Assembly: GCA_030649945.1 (NCBI GenBank) | Contig: JAUSFE010000003.1 | Span: forward strand, 1 to 64,000 | Direction: 5' to 3' | Origin: Dehalococcoidia bacterium | GTDB lineage: Bacteria > Chloroflexota > Dehalococcoidia > SM23-28-2 > RBG-16-64-32 | DNA: 64,000 nucleotides | Shown here: piece by piece, positions 18,650 through 28,870 of the stretch | Layout: each line of letters begins with the position of its first letter | Position numbering within the stretch: position 1 is the first letter of the stretch | Translations under genes and position numbers: made by a program | The notes under the pieces: generated by a model | Seen by the model: only the letters and a program-made list of their open reading frames with translations | Databases searched by the model: none | Told to the model about the DNA's origin: nothing

Positions 18650-19270
18650 CTGCGAGAGAAGCTGCGCGGGCTCTACGTCATCGTCGACCCGGAGGTCTGC
18701 GCCCCCGGCGACGAGGTGGAGGTAGCGCGGCAGGCGATAGAGGGCGGCGCGCGGCTCATCCAGCTGCGCGACAAGGCCCGCGAGAAGGGGCTGCAGCTGC
18801 CGGTGGCGGAGGCGCTGCGATCGCTGTGCCGGGAACACGGCGTACCGTTCATCATCAACGACCACGTGGACCTGGCGCTGGCCGCCGGCGCGGACGGCGT
18901 GCACGTGGGCCCGAAGGACCTGCCGGTGGCGATCGTACGGCGCCTGGTGCCGCGCGGGATGATCGTCGGCTGCTCCACGAACAATGCGGAGGAGGCGCGG
19001 CGGGCGCAGGCGGACGGCGCCGACTACGTGTCCGTGGGGCGGCTGTTCCCCACGGGCTCGAAGGCGGACACACGGCCGGCGACGCTGGAGTCGCTGCGGG
19101 CGGTGAAGGCGGCGGTGCGGCTGCCGGTGTGCGCCATCGGGGGGATCAACGAATCGAACATCGATCAGGTGATCGCGGCGGGGGCGGACATGGCGGCGGT
19201 GATTGCCGCCGTGGTGGCGGCGCCGGATGTGCGCGACGCGGCGCGAAGATTGGCAGCACGGCTCGGTTAG
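18650..19270 (+). CDS. thiE: thiamine-phosphate synthase ThiE
   Basis: About 206 residues. Joins HMP-pyrophosphate to thiazole phosphate to make thiamin phosphate. Visible: 'LYVIVDP' first strand, 'IQLRDKA', the Mg/pyrophosphate motif 'INDHVDLALAAGADGVHVG', 'GADYVSVGRLFPTGSKADT' and 'VCAIGGIN'. The first strand lies upstream of the only usable GTG (18716), and no ATG, GTG or TTG exists in frame above it. The real start is therefore probably CTG at 18650 (preceded by AGGGGT) or CTG 18662. A second ThiE/TenI-type gene lies at 24402. The coding frame begins 20 bases after the small membrane protein gene. Confidence 0.85.
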   Translation: MREKLRGLYVIVDPEVCAPGDEVEVARQAIEGGARLIQLRDKAREKGLQLPVAEALRSLCREHGVPFIINDHVDLALAAGADGVHVGPKDLPVAIVRRLVPRGMIVGCSTNNAEEARRAQADGADYVSVGRLFPTGSKADTRPATLESLRAVKAAVRLPVCAIGGINESNIDQVIAAGADMAAVIAAVVAAPDVRDAARRLAARLG

Positions 19271-19301
19271 GCGAAGCGTGCCACACGAAAGGAGAAGGGT
19301 T

Positions 19302-20282
19302 ATGCCTTCCTGGCGCAAGACAGCCTTCCTCGCAGTCCTCGCTATCGCAGTCACGACCCTCGCGGCGTCCGCGGCCGGCACACCCGGCACGCAGGGCGGA
19401 GCTGCCGTTCGCATCGCCTTCAACAGCGACCGCGAGGGCAGCCTCCAGGTATTTGTAATGGGCGCCGGCGGCGCGGATCAGAGGCGCGTGACGAGCGGCC
19501 CGAACTCGTCCGAGCCCTGGTCGTGGTCTCCGGACGGGACCCTGATCGCCTTCGAGACGTCCCGCACCGGCAGCGTCGACATCTACACCGTGAACCCGGA
19601 CACCCTGGAGGAGACGCAGATCACCAGCGAACCGTCCCAGGACTCGCTACCGGTCTTCTCCCCGGACGGTTCACGCATCGCCTTCGTGACCGACCGCGCC
19701 GGGCCACCGAACACCTACGGCATCTGGATCATGGACGCCGACGGCAGCGACGCCTACGACACCGGCGTCGCCAGCGGCAACCCTGTCACCTGGTCGCCGG
19801 ACGGCTCCCGGCTGGCGTACAACCCCTCCGGCACCAGCTACATCGGTCTCATGAACCCGAACGGCACCGGCCAGACGCAGCTGACGCCGGGCCCCGGTGT
19901 CAGAATCCCGGCCTGGTCGCCGGACGGCAGCAAGATCGCCTTCGAGTCGTTCCGCGACGGCAATCGAGACATCTACGTGATCGACGCCGACGGCGACAAC
20001 GAGACCCGCCTGACCACGGATCCTGCCGAAGACGGCGACCCCACCTGGCTGGGCGGCGGCTCGCAGATCGCCTTCGTGTCGGAGCGGGACGGCAACCAGG
20101 AGATCTACGTCATGGACGCCGGCGGGCAGACCGAGACCCGGCTCACCTTCAGCGCTGGCGCAGACCGGCGCCCCACCGGCACCGTGGTCTACTCGGCGCC
20201 GCCGGCCGGCACGCCGACGGCACCCCCACACCATCCGGCCGCCTCTGGGGCGACTTCGACTGCCTTAGCGGGATCACCATAG
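19302..20282 (+). CDS. secreted TolB-like PD40 beta-propeller protein (dockerin tail in -1 frame)
   Basis: 327 residues as read. A signal peptide (about 4-25, 'TAFLAVLAIAVTTLAASAAG') is followed by at least six PD40/WD40-like blades with the repeated 'WSPDGSRIAF' motif: 'PWSWSPDGTLIAFE', 'PVFSPDGSRIAFVTD', 'TWSPDGSRLAYN', 'AWSPDGSKIAFES', 'TWLGGGSQIAFVSE'. The frame then reaches a stop after a nonsense stretch, while the -1 frame encodes two dockerin-like repeats (see 20225). GGAGAAGGG precedes ATG 19302. A single base missing in CCCCC near 20221-20225 explains the break. Confidence 0.8.
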   Translation: MPSWRKTAFLAVLAIAVTTLAASAAGTPGTQGGAAVRIAFNSDREGSLQVFVMGAGGADQRRVTSGPNSSEPWSWSPDGTLIAFETSRTGSVDIYTVNPDTLEETQITSEPSQDSLPVFSPDGSRIAFVTDRAGPPNTYGIWIMDADGSDAYDTGVASGNPVTWSPDGSRLAYNPSGTSYIGLMNPNGTGQTQLTPGPGVRIPAWSPDGSKIAFESFRDGNRDIYVIDADGDNETRLTTDPAEDGDPTWLGGGSQIAFVSERDGNQEIYVMDAGGQTETRLTFSAGADRRPTGTVVYSAPPAGTPTAPPHHPAASGATSTALAGSP

Positions 20283-20521
20283 GCGACGCTCAGAAGATCG
20301 CCCGCAAATTGATCCAGCTCACGGTCAGCCAGGGCGACGATTGTCCGCTCCTGGGCGCCGCTGTCACCGTGAATGGCATCGCGCGCATCTGGGCCGACTT
20401 CGATTGTCAGAGCGGGATGACCATCGGCGACGCCCAGAAGATCGCGCGCTCCCTCATCCAGCTCGAGATAGTCCAGGCGGCAGACTGCCCGCGCCCGGGC
20501 GACAACGTCCAGGCATCCTGA
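20225..20521 (+). pseudogene. dockerin-like tail of the PD40 protein, out of frame
   Basis: In the -1 frame relative to the PD40 gene this reads '[20 protein letters not shown]' then 'AQKIARKLIQL', and again 'WADFDCQSGMTIGDAQKIAR', ending 'DCPRPGDNVQAS' at 20521. Each repeat has a 12-residue Ca-loop pattern (D-F-D-C-x-S-G-x-T-I-G-D) followed by a helix, as in dockerin type I halves. Such tails are typical ends of secreted proteins in Chloroflexota-like genomes. Whether it is translated depends on a frameshift or sequence correction. Confidence 0.65.
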
Positions 20522-20598
20522 CGGGACCGCTGTCGTGCCATTTGCGGCGGGCGCGAACATGGCCGCCGCGAAGACCCCGTCCCTGACATCGAGGCGAC

Positions 20599-20635
20599 GG
20601 TGGACGCCGCCGGCAGTCGCCGGCCGCCGTCCACC
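20599..20635. repeat. strong GC-rich hairpin after the PD40 gene
   Basis: GGTGGACG (20599-20606) pairs with CGTCCACC (20628-20635), extended inside by GCCGGC/GCCGGC. No T-tract, so intrinsic termination is uncertain; may end the mRNA with help from Rho. Confidence 0.5.
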
Positions 20636-20778
20636 GAGAGCGAGGGGATCGGAGGTCGGCGGCCGACTGTAGGGTTGGGCCCCACGCGCCTATCGTGCAG
20701 AAATAGTATGCTCCTCATATATTCGTAATTCCGGCCGCGCGCCCCGGAAACCCGCGCCGCCAGTCAGGGAGTCAATAA

Positions 20779-22296
20779 GTGCGCGTACTCTTCCCCTCAG
20801 TGTTGCTTTCGTTACTCGCCGTGCTGCTTGCGGGCGGGGCCCTGTCACACAACGCCCCGCCTGCCTTCGGTGACACGGCCTCTGCCGTCAGTGCGGGGTA
20901 CGATCACACCTGCGCCCTCACCAGCGCGGGCGGCGTCAAGTGCTGGGGCCGCAACAACTTCGGCCAGCTCGGCGACGGAACCACCACGGACAGCACCACG
21001 CCGGTAGGCGTCTCCGGCCTCGCCAGCGGCGTTGCTGCCATCAGTGTGGGGAGTGACGCCTGGGATCACACCTGCGCCCTCACCAGCGCGGGCGGCGTCA
21101 AGTGCTGGGGCCATAGCAACGGCGGCGATCTCGGCGACGGCACTTTTGGCGACCCAAGTTGCTCATGCCGCAAGACGCCGGTGGACGTCATCGGCCTGAC
21201 TAGCGGCGTCGCCGCTATCTCTGCCGGATCCCACCACACCTGCGCCCTTACCACGGCGGGCGGCGCCAAGTGCTGGGGCGACAACTTCTCCGGCCAGGTC
21301 GGCGACGGCTCGACATTTACCTATAGGACAACCCCGGTAGACGTCTCTGGCCTCACTAGCGGCGTCGCCGCCATCAGCGCCGGTGGCCTCCACACCTGTG
21401 CCCTTACCGCCGCGCACGGCGTCAAGTGTTGGGGGCAAAACGCCTTCGGGGCGGTCGGCGACGGCACAAACAGTAAACGCCTCGTCCCGGTCGACGTCTC
21501 CGGTCTCACCAGTGGTGTCTCTGCTGTCAGCGCTGGCGGCTACCACACCTGCGCCGTCATCACGGGCGCTGGTGTCAAGTGCTGGGGAAACAACGATGAC
21601 GGCGAGCTTGGTGACGGGGGCGCACCGGCTGACAGCTTCTCTCCGGTCGACGTTTACGGCCTAACTAGCGGCATTACTGCCGTCAGCGCTGGAGGTGGCA
21701 TCCCGGGCAACAGATACGAACACACCTGCGCCCTGACCACCGGGGGTGGCGTCAAATGTTGGGGATACGGCGGAAGAGGCCAGCTCGGCGACGGGACGAA
21801 AGGCGAGTACCCGAGTTGCTTCTGCCGCATCACGCCGGTGGACGTCATCGGTCTAGACAACGGCGTCGCCGATGTTAGCGCGGGATACCTGCACACCTGC
21901 GCCCGCACCACCTCCGGAGGCGTCAAGTGCTGGGGTTCGAACGACCAAGGCCAACTCGGCAATGGCACGAAGACCGGGCCCGACGAGTGCAGCGTCTATG
22001 CCTGTAGCCTCACGCCTGTGGACGTGCTGGGCTTCGGGCCGACGCCCACGCCCTCGCCGTCGCCTACCCACACAGCGACTCCGACACCCACCCACACGCC
22101 GACGCCGACGCCCACACCAACAGCTACGCTGGTTGGCCAAACGCCCACGCCGACGCCAACAGCTACGCCGGTTGGCCAGACGCCGACGCCCACACCGACG
22201 GCTACGCCGACTGCCACACCTACCGCGAGCCCTACGGCAAGATTCCGTTCAGGCAAGCGAAGCCGCCCCAGAGGCGGCCGGATGGTGTGCGGGTGA
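20779..22296 (+). CDS. secreted RCC1-repeat beta-propeller protein with PT-rich linker
   Basis: 505 residues. A signal peptide (about 3-30) precedes seven to eight RCC1 repeats of ~50-60 residues, each with '[20 protein letters not shown]' and 'QLGDGT....TPVDVxGL'. The repeated Cys pairs (H-T-C and K-C-W-G) could form disulfides. A long Pro-Thr linker (about 418-480, with a repeated '[12 protein letters not shown]') follows. The frame ends in a basic nonsense tail, while a dockerin-like helix follows in the -1 frame (22264-22382). Start is GTG 20779 with GGGAG upstream. Role: extracellular, possibly adhesion or a binding platform. Confidence 0.82.
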   Translation: MRVLFPSVLLSLLAVLLAGGALSHNAPPAFGDTASAVSAGYDHTCALTSAGGVKCWGRNNFGQLGDGTTTDSTTPVGVSGLASGVAAISVGSDAWDHTCALTSAGGVKCWGHSNGGDLGDGTFGDPSCSCRKTPVDVIGLTSGVAAISAGSHHTCALTTAGGAKCWGDNFSGQVGDGSTFTYRTTPVDVSGLTSGVAAISAGGLHTCALTAAHGVKCWGQNAFGAVGDGTNSKRLVPVDVSGLTSGVSAVSAGGYHTCAVITGAGVKCWGNNDDGELGDGGAPADSFSPVDVYGLTSGITAVSAGGGIPGNRYEHTCALTTGGGVKCWGYGGRGQLGDGTKGEYPSCFCRITPVDVIGLDNGVADVSAGYLHTCARTTSGGVKCWGSNDQGQLGNGTKTGPDECSVYACSLTPVDVLGFGPTPTPSPSPTHTATPTPTHTPTPTPTPTATLVGQTPTPTPTATPVGQTPTPTPTATPTATPTASPTARFRSGKRSRPRGGRMVCG

Positions 22297-22382
22297 CTGC
22301 CGCGCAGAAGGTCGCGCGCTACCTCATCCGGCTAGCCGTCAGCCAGGGCGCGGGCTGTCCGCAACCGGGCGAGGACGTGTAG
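22264..22382 (+). pseudogene. dockerin-like remnant following the RCC1 protein, -1 frame
   Basis: In the -1 frame the sequence reads '[20 protein letters not shown]' and ends 'GCPQPGEDV' at 22382. This matches the second half of the PD40 dockerin repeats (S-G-M-T-I-G-D-A-Q-K-I-A-R-x-L-I-x-L). The preceding Ca-loop residues are not recognisable, so the tail is probably damaged beyond a single shift. A CCCC run at 22266-22269 is the likely slip point. Confidence 0.5.
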
Positions 22383-22671
22383 GTTTCAGGCTGCGACACT
22401 CCACCTGGAGATCCTGCTGCTGAAGCACCCGCCGCTGCCCTGTGCATAACGGGCGGTGTCACGGGCGGCGACTGCACAGCGATGCCTGAACGAGCCTGCG
22501 TTACGCCGGCCGATACTTACGCATCGTCTGTTTCAAGGGGCATTGCTGTGTTTGGCTGTTGTGGTGATGTGGTAGGATTCGCTCTCGTACTCGGCGCCCT
22601 CGAGTCCGGCGCCTGGGGCCACTACCTCTCGTTGCAGAACATCATCAAGGCCACTTGCGCTCCCCGGAGAC
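22383..22671. other. intergenic remnant
   Basis: About 290 bases after the RCC1 gene. An open frame from 22482 encodes a membrane-like stretch in a different frame from the SH3-like peptide that follows; possibly the decayed start of that gene. Nothing firm. Confidence 0.3.
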
Positions 22672-22899
22672 ATGGCCGTCTGCAGCGGTGGTCAAGGTGC
22701 AGACGTGCGAGCGACGCCAGACGATGGGGCTGCGTTAGTCCAGACATTGCCGGATAGATCGGTGCTCAGAGGTGAAGGGTTTGTGCTCACGGAACCGCGG
22801 TCGCCAGCTCTTGAGGTAGGCCGCGGATGGTATAGCATTAGGCCGCCGGTCGAAGGCTGGGTATATTCAGAATCCGTCCGCCCACCTGGCGCCTGCTAA
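22672..22899 (+). CDS. SH3b-like domain peptide, probably a gene fragment
   Basis: 75 residues. The order 'ADVRATPDDGAALVQTLPDR' ... 'GRGWYSIRPPVEGWVYSESV' follows the bacterial SH3 (SH3_3) consensus V-R-x-x-P-x-x-x-x-x-V-x-x-L ... W-x-x-V ... G-W-V-x-x-x-x-v, usually found outside the cell on wall-binding proteins. No signal peptide is in frame and no Shine-Dalgarno is evident, so it may be the 3' remnant of a secreted protein whose 5' part is decayed (22383-22671). Confidence 0.45.
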   Translation: MAVCSGGQGADVRATPDDGAALVQTLPDRSVLRGEGFVLTEPRSPALEVGRGWYSIRPPVEGWVYSESVRPPGAC

Positions 22900-23045
22900 G
22901 TAGAACTTCTTCGGATCAGACTCGCTGCATCCCGGCGTCCAAGGAGGAAGGTTGCGGTGGGCTTTCTGTTTGGGTCCGGTAGTGCTGGCTGCGGGATTAG
23001 GACACTGGCGCGACGGCTTAGCGGCGTGTTCGAGTTCCCGCCATC

Positions 23046-24140
23046 TTAGCCGAACCGCTCCGGCCCGAACGCGGCCAGCAGCGGGTCCGAGCGTCCCTCC
23101 AGCACCAGCTCGGAGACCAGCTTGCCGGTGATGGGCGCCAGGAGGATGCCGTTGCGAAAGTGGCCTGTCGCCACGTAAACGTTGTCGCGGCCGGGCAGGC
23201 GGCCGATGACGGGCCAGCCGTCCGGAGAGCCGGGGCGCAGGCCCGCCCACGTGCTGGCGACCTCAGCGTGGCGCAGGGCAGGTACCAGGCCCGCCGCCAT
23301 GCGCCGGAGGCCGGCGATGCCGCGGGCGGTCGCCGTCTTGCGGAAGCCCACGTCCTCGACGGTGGCGCCGGCGAAGAGAAAACCCCTGGCCTTCGGCACA
23401 AGGTAGCCGTCTTCGCCCCAGACGGCGTGGCGGATGGCCGCTGAGCGGTACGCGATCATCTGGCCGCGCATCGGCGGCGTGCGGAAGCCGGCGCCCAGGC
23501 GGGCGCCGAGCGCGCCTGTCCAGGGGCCGGCGGCGAGGACCACGGCGTCCGCCGGCACGTCGCCGTTGGCCGTGCTGACGCCACGGACTTGCGGTCCGCG
23601 GCCCAGGAAGCCGGTGAGCGCGCCGCCCACGCGCAGCTCCGCGCCACGGCGCTGGGCGGCGCGGGCGAAGGCCTGCGTGAGGAGGCCGGGGTTGACGTGC
23701 TTCTCGTCAGGCGAGTAGGCGGCGCCCAGGACGCGGCGCGAGAGCGCCGGCTCCAGCAGGCGCAGGGCAGCGCCATCCACCCAGTCCGTAGGGCGGCCGC
23801 TCGCGTCCTGGCGGCGGGCATGCGCCCGCAGCGGCTGCACCAGCTCCGGGCTCTCCGCGAGCACCAGGATGCCGGAGGCCAGGCACTCGGCGTCGATGCC
23901 GGACTCGGCCTGGACGGCAGCGATGACGCCGGGGTAGAGATCGAGGCTGGCCAGGCAGAGGTCGCGGAACGGGCCGGGGGCGACGGCGGCGGCCGGCGGG
24001 ATGAGCAGGCCGGCGGCCGCGCCGGAGGCCTCGCCGCCGATCTCGCCGCGCTCGATCAAGGTGACGGAGGCGCCGGCGCTCTGGAGGAAGTAGGCGATGG
24101 CACAGCCGATGATGCCGCCGCCGGCGATGGCGACTCTCAC
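23046..24140 (-). CDS. thiO: glycine oxidase ThiO
   Basis: 364 residues. A FAD enzyme that oxidises glycine to iminoacetate for thiazole synthesis. The N-terminus has the dinucleotide-binding 'VAIAGGGIIGCAIAYFLQSAG' region and 'VTLIERGEIGGEASGAAAGLL'. The C-terminal signature is 'WAGLRPGSPDGWPVIGRLPG' and 'VYVATGHFRNGILLAPITG'. GTG 24140 (V-R-V-A-I-A-G) with GGGGGGAG upstream is taken as the start; the frame stays open to 24215. It is the last gene of thiG-tenI-thiS-thiO, 61 bases after thiS. Confidence 0.92.
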   Translation of the reverse strand: MRVAIAGGGIIGCAIAYFLQSAGASVTLIERGEIGGEASGAAAGLLIPPAAAVAPGPFRDLCLASLDLYPGVIAAVQAESGIDAECLASGILVLAESPELVQPLRAHARRQDASGRPTDWVDGAALRLLEPALSRRVLGAAYSPDEKHVNPGLLTQAFARAAQRRGAELRVGGALTGFLGRGPQVRGVSTANGDVPADAVVLAAGPWTGALGARLGAGFRTPPMRGQMIAYRSAAIRHAVWGEDGYLVPKARGFLFAGATVEDVGFRKTATARGIAGLRRMAAGLVPALRHAEVASTWAGLRPGSPDGWPVIGRLPGRDNVYVATGHFRNGILLAPITGKLVSELVLEGRSDPLLAAFGPERFG

Positions 24141-24201
24141 CCCGCTCCCCCCTCGGCCCCGATGAACAAGGAACTGGGAACTGGGAACAAGGGCATGGTA
24201 G

Positions 24202-24405
24202 CTAGCCTCCTCCAACGGCGCGGACGATCTCCACGGTGTCGCCGCCGTTCACGCGCGTCTCCGCCCAATCGCGGCGCGGGATCACCTCACCGTTGAGGGC
24301 GACGGCCACCTGCTTCGGGTTGACGGAGAGGGCGGCCAGCAGCTCCGTCACCGGCTGCGGGCGGTCGATCTCGTGGGGCTTGCCGTTGAGGGTGATGCTA
24401 CTCAA
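24202..24405 (-). CDS. thiS: sulfur carrier protein ThiS
   Basis: 67 residues, beta-grasp fold: 'SSITLNGKPHEI', 'TELLAAL', 'QVAVALNGEVIPRRDW' and 'VNGGDTVEIVRAVGGG'. The C-terminal Gly-Gly(-Gly) carries sulfur as a thiocarboxylate for ThiG. Start is TTG 24405, with GGAG upstream and TTGA overlapping the stop of the preceding tenI/thiE-like gene (translational coupling). The activating enzyme ThiF is not in the window. Confidence 0.9.
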   Translation of the reverse strand: MSSITLNGKPHEIDRPQPVTELLAALSVNPKQVAVALNGEVIPRRDWAETRVNGGDTVEIVRAVGGG

Positions 24406-25070
24406 GGGCGGGCTCCATTGCCGCCCGCGTACGCCACGTCCAGCGACTCGCGCAGCATGCGCGCGGCGCCAGCGGGTGAGCGCCGGCCGAGGACCGCCGA
24501 GATGACCGCCACGCCCGATGCGCCCGCGCGCATGACGTCGCCGGCGTTCTCGGCCGTTACCCCGCCGATGGCGATCACGGGGACCAGGGCGATCTCGCAC
24601 AACTCCCGGATGAACCCGACGCCCAGCGGCTGTGCCTGGGGGTGCGATTGAGTGTGGAACACCGGGCCGGCAACGAGGTAGCGGGCGGCCCCGCCCATGG
24701 CGCGCACGGCGCCTTCCAGCGAGTGCACGGAGCACCCCCAGACATACGTCCACGGCGGCTCCGGCGGCGCGGCATCCTCCGGCAAGTGGACGCCGTCTCC
24801 GCCCGCGGCGGTCGCCACCGCCAGCGGCCCGTTCACCAGCAGCATAGCGCGGCCGCGGGTTACATCGCGCAGGCGCCGCGCCAGGGTCAGGAGGTTGGGC
24901 GGCAGCAGGTCTTTCTCGCGCAGCTGCACGACGTTCACGCCCCCGTCCACTGCCTGCGCGACCATCTCGACGAGGCGATCCTCGCCGCCGGCCAGGTGGC
25001 GGTCCGTCACCAGCATCAGGCAGGGGATAGGCAGGCGCGGGCCCGAAGGGTTGAAGCCAGACCTAGACAT
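24402..25070 (-). CDS. ThiE/TenI-family protein, probably thiazole tautomerase TenI
   Basis: 222 residues. The family blocks are 'CLMLVTDRHL', 'VNVVQLREKDL', 'LVNGPLAVATAAGGDGVHLP', 'WGCSVHSLEGAV', 'AGPVFHTQSHP' and 'VIAIGGVTAENA'. ThiE normally has I-N-D and G-V-H-x-G-Q here; 'LVNGPL' and 'GVHLPE' are closer to TenI, and the conserved His in 'SVHS' fits the tautomerase. Its position between thiG and thiS, and a separate canonical ThiE at 18650, support TenI. ATG 25070 is taken rather than 25109. A residual ThiE activity cannot be excluded. Confidence 0.82.
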   Translation of the reverse strand: MSRSGFNPSGPRLPIPCLMLVTDRHLAGGEDRLVEMVAQAVDGGVNVVQLREKDLLPPNLLTLARRLRDVTRGRAMLLVNGPLAVATAAGGDGVHLPEDAAPPEPPWTYVWGCSVHSLEGAVRAMGGAARYLVAGPVFHTQSHPQAQPLGVGFIRELCEIALVPVIAIGGVTAENAGDVMRAGASGVAVISAVLGRRSPAGAARMLRESLDVAYAGGNGARP

Positions 25071-25101
25071 ATCGTCACGACCAGCAACAGGCGCTGTTCC
25101 T

Positions 25102-25134
25102 CCGCTCATCCTACGAAACCCTCAGGATGAGCGG
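25102..25134. repeat. REP-like element, CCGCTCAT family, copy 2, reaching into thiG
   Basis: CCGCTCATCCT (25102-25112) and AGGATGAGCGG (25124-25134) pair around ACGAAACCCTC. The right arm supplies the last codons and stop of thiG, so insertion replaced or extended its C-terminus. Confidence 0.75.
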
Positions 25135-25955
25135 GAAGGGGCGCTGCCGGCCGGCGCCGGGCGGGCGACGCCCTCGAGCGGGCTGGAGGCCTGGGCGAGC
25201 TCCTTGCGGGGGATGCGCCCCGCCAGGTAGGCGAGGCGGCCGGCCTCGACGCCGAGGCGGAACCCTTCCGCCATGCGCACGGGGTCCTGCGCCAGGGCGA
25301 TGGCGCTGTTGACGAGCACGGCGTCCGCGCCGCTCTCCAGAGCGAGGGAGGCGTCCGACGGCGCGCCCAGCCCGGCGTCCACGACGACCGGCACGGAGGC
25401 GTTCTCGATGATGATCTGTATCTCTTCCAGGGTGAAGATGCCGCGGCCGGAGCCGATGGGCGAGCCCAGGGGCATGACGGTGGCGCAGCCGGCCTCCTCC
25501 AGGCGGCGGGCGAGGACGGGGTCGGCGTGGATGTAGGGCAGGACGGTGAAGCCATCGGCGATCAGCTTGCCGGCAGCCTCCAGCGTGGCGATGGGGTCCG
25601 GCAGGAGGTACTTCGGGTCGGGGATGACCTCCAGCTTCACCCAGTCGGAGCCGGTCAGCTCGCGGGCCAGGCGGGCCGTAAACAGCGCCTCTTCCACTGT
25701 CTTGCATCCGGCCGTGTTAGGCAGGATCGTGTAGCGGTCCCAGTCCAGGTAATCCATGAGGTTCGGCTCGCCGGGGCGGCTGCGCCCGTCCGGGTCCAGC
25801 GGCAGGCGGCGGATGGCCACGGTCACCATCTCGGCGCCGGAGGCGTCGATGGCGTCGCGCATCTCGTCCATCGTGCGGTACTTGCCGGTGCCGACGATGA
25901 GCCGGGAGCGGAACGTCTTGCCGGCGATGATGAGGGGGTCGTTGGCGTTAGTCAT
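25122..25955 (-). CDS. thiG: thiazole synthase ThiG
   Basis: 277 residues. Forms the thiazole ring from deoxyxylulose phosphate, ThiS-thiocarboxylate and iminoacetate. Visible: '[12 protein letters not shown]', '[13 protein letters not shown]', the Schiff-base lysine in 'WVKLEVI', '[30 protein letters not shown]' region and '[14 protein letters not shown]' phosphate-binding loop. The last ~15 residues (after '[12 protein letters not shown]') are low-complexity and encoded partly by a REP-like palindrome. First gene of the thiG-tenI-thiS-thiO operon. Confidence 0.95.
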   Translation of the reverse strand: MTNANDPLIIAGKTFRSRLIVGTGKYRTMDEMRDAIDASGAEMVTVAIRRLPLDPDGRSRPGEPNLMDYLDWDRYTILPNTAGCKTVEEALFTARLARELTGSDWVKLEVIPDPKYLLPDPIATLEAAGKLIADGFTVLPYIHADPVLARRLEEAGCATVMPLGSPIGSGRGIFTLEEIQIIIENASVPVVVDAGLGAPSDASLALESGADAVLVNSAIALAQDPVRMAEGFRLGVEAGRLAYLAGRIPRKELAQASSPLEGVARPAPAGSAPSRSS

Positions 25956-26223
25956 GGGGCCGTTTCCATTCTATCTCGTGCATACTGTCATGCTGAGGAC
26001 ACGAAGCATCTGTCTACAAGCGGACTTCGCGTCGTCGCGCCGGCGTCCCGGGACTCTGCAAGAAGGGGCGGTCGAGCCGAGTCCCGAAGTGCCACACCCA
26101 GGCCTGCGCCCGGCCGTGGACAGGCCCTTCGCTCCGCTCAGGGCGACAGGGGACGGGGCCGCGAAGTCTCCCAGACGCAGCGGCGGCCTGGTGCCGTGAT
26201 CGGGCGCGTCGCGCAGGGTAAGG
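25956..26223. other. intergenic region with short metagenome-type repeats
   Basis: Contains CATGCTGAGGACACGAAGCATCTG-like sequence (25987-26010, split as an inverted pair) and CCCTTCGCTCCGCTCAGGG (26125-26143), a short palindrome-like element also found inside the SDR gene at 47156. No gene supported. Confidence 0.5.
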
Positions 26224-27234
26224 CTAGACACGCCGAGCGCGCCTCTTCTGTGCCGCCGGCGGCTGCCGCGGCACGGCCAGCTCGCCGGCGCCGTCCAGCG
26301 TCATGACCGGCCGCGGAGCGGTATGGACGGTCAGCTGGAAGACATCTGGCCGGGCGTAGTGGCCGGCGACATCGAGCATCCATTTCGAATTCGCCAGCCG
26401 CTGCAGATCGAGGTCTGCGTAGAGGATCTGCTCGATCTCGCGGACCGGTCCGGCGATGAAGTTGCCGTCCGGGCCGGCGATGGCGCTCTCACCAGGGTTG
26501 ATCCAGTCCCGGCCGCCGTAGTAGCGCTTGAACTCGTACTGATCCGGGATGTCGGCGGCACGCAGCGGCATGCAGACGCCAATGACGTACATGCGCCCTT
26601 CCTTGGCGATGTGCCGGAGCGTGGAGAGCCACGGTTCGCCGTGGTCCCACGTGGCGGCGACGTAGACCTGCGTGCCCCAGGCGTACATCGCGTAGCGCGC
26701 CAGCGGCATGTAATTCTCCCAGCAGATGAGCCCGCCCAGCTTACCGAACGGCGTCTCGTAGACCTCCAGCGTGCTGCCGTCTCCCTGCGCCCACACCAGG
26801 CGCTCGGCGCCCGTCGGCACCAGCTTCCGGTGCTTGCCCAGAATGCGGCCGTCCGCGCCGATGTAGAGGAGCGTGTTGTAGAGGCTGCCGCCGCTGGCCT
26901 CGGCGTTGCGCTCATTGATGCCGATGACGACGTACGTCTTGGCCTTGCGGGCGGTGCGGCATAGCTTATCTGTCGCAGCGCTGGGAATCGTCACGGAGTT
27001 TGCCAGCAGTTCGCCGTAGAGGGCATACAGCGTGCTGGAATCGGCTGGCGGCACAACCCAAACCCAGTCCGGATACGCGGGGACGAACGCTTCCGGGAAG
27101 GCGACAAGGGCGGCGCCGTTGCGCGCGGCCTCGGCGATCAGCTCGCAGGCCTTGTCCACAGTGGCATCGCGGTCCAGAAAAACGGGCGTGGCCTGAACTG
27201 CGGCGACGCGGACGGGGGCGTCAGGCGTGGCCAT
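26224..27234 (-). CDS. nitrilase / carbon-nitrogen hydrolase
   Basis: 336 residues. Glu-Lys-Cys triad visible: 'LVAFPEAFVPAYPDW' (Glu about 46), 'LGKHRKLVPTGAERLVW' (Lys about 130), and 'LGGLICWENYMPLARY' (Cys about 164). This matches true nitrilases (R-CN to carboxylate plus ammonia), which keep the 'W-E-N' after the Cys and 'D-H' in 'AATWDHGEPW'. GAGGAAGAAC precedes ATG 27234. It lies between thiG and thiC but has no known thiamin role. Its C-terminus is basic (QKRRARRV). Confidence 0.9.
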   Translation of the reverse strand: MATPDAPVRVAAVQATPVFLDRDATVDKACELIAEAARNGAALVAFPEAFVPAYPDWVWVVPPADSSTLYALYGELLANSVTIPSAATDKLCRTARKAKTYVVIGINERNAEASGGSLYNTLLYIGADGRILGKHRKLVPTGAERLVWAQGDGSTLEVYETPFGKLGGLICWENYMPLARYAMYAWGTQVYVAATWDHGEPWLSTLRHIAKEGRMYVIGVCMPLRAADIPDQYEFKRYYGGRDWINPGESAIAGPDGNFIAGPVREIEQILYADLDLQRLANSKWMLDVAGHYARPDVFQLTVHTAPRPVMTLDGAGELAVPRQPPAAQKRRARRV

Positions 27235-27336
27235 GGCCGTGTTCTTCCTCAATGCGCCGAACAGCACCGGGCATGTTCCCGCTCGTGGTGAGGTCCTCGT
27301 ACCGTGAGCGGAGTACAGCGGCCGGGCGTGGTCGCT

Positions 27337-27369
27337 CCGCTCGTCCTACGAGTACCTCAGGACGAGCGG
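27337..27369. repeat. REP-like element, CCGCTCAT family, copy 3
   Basis: CCGCTCGTCCT (27337-27347) and AGGACGAGCGG (27359-27369) around ACGAGTACCTC, followed by GAAG as in the other copies. Lies in the gap between thiC and the nitrilase gene. Confidence 0.75.
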
Positions 27370-27413
27370 GAAGCTGCGTCAGCGCTCGAAAGTGCACGTG
27401 GGTCACCGGATGG

Positions 27414-28863
<1,450 letters not shown>

Positions 28864-28870
28864 CGTGATA

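Noticed and set aside
22482-22757. Open frame with a membrane-like stretch
   Set aside because: No Shine-Dalgarno or family; overlaps the SH3-like frame and probably a decayed remnant.
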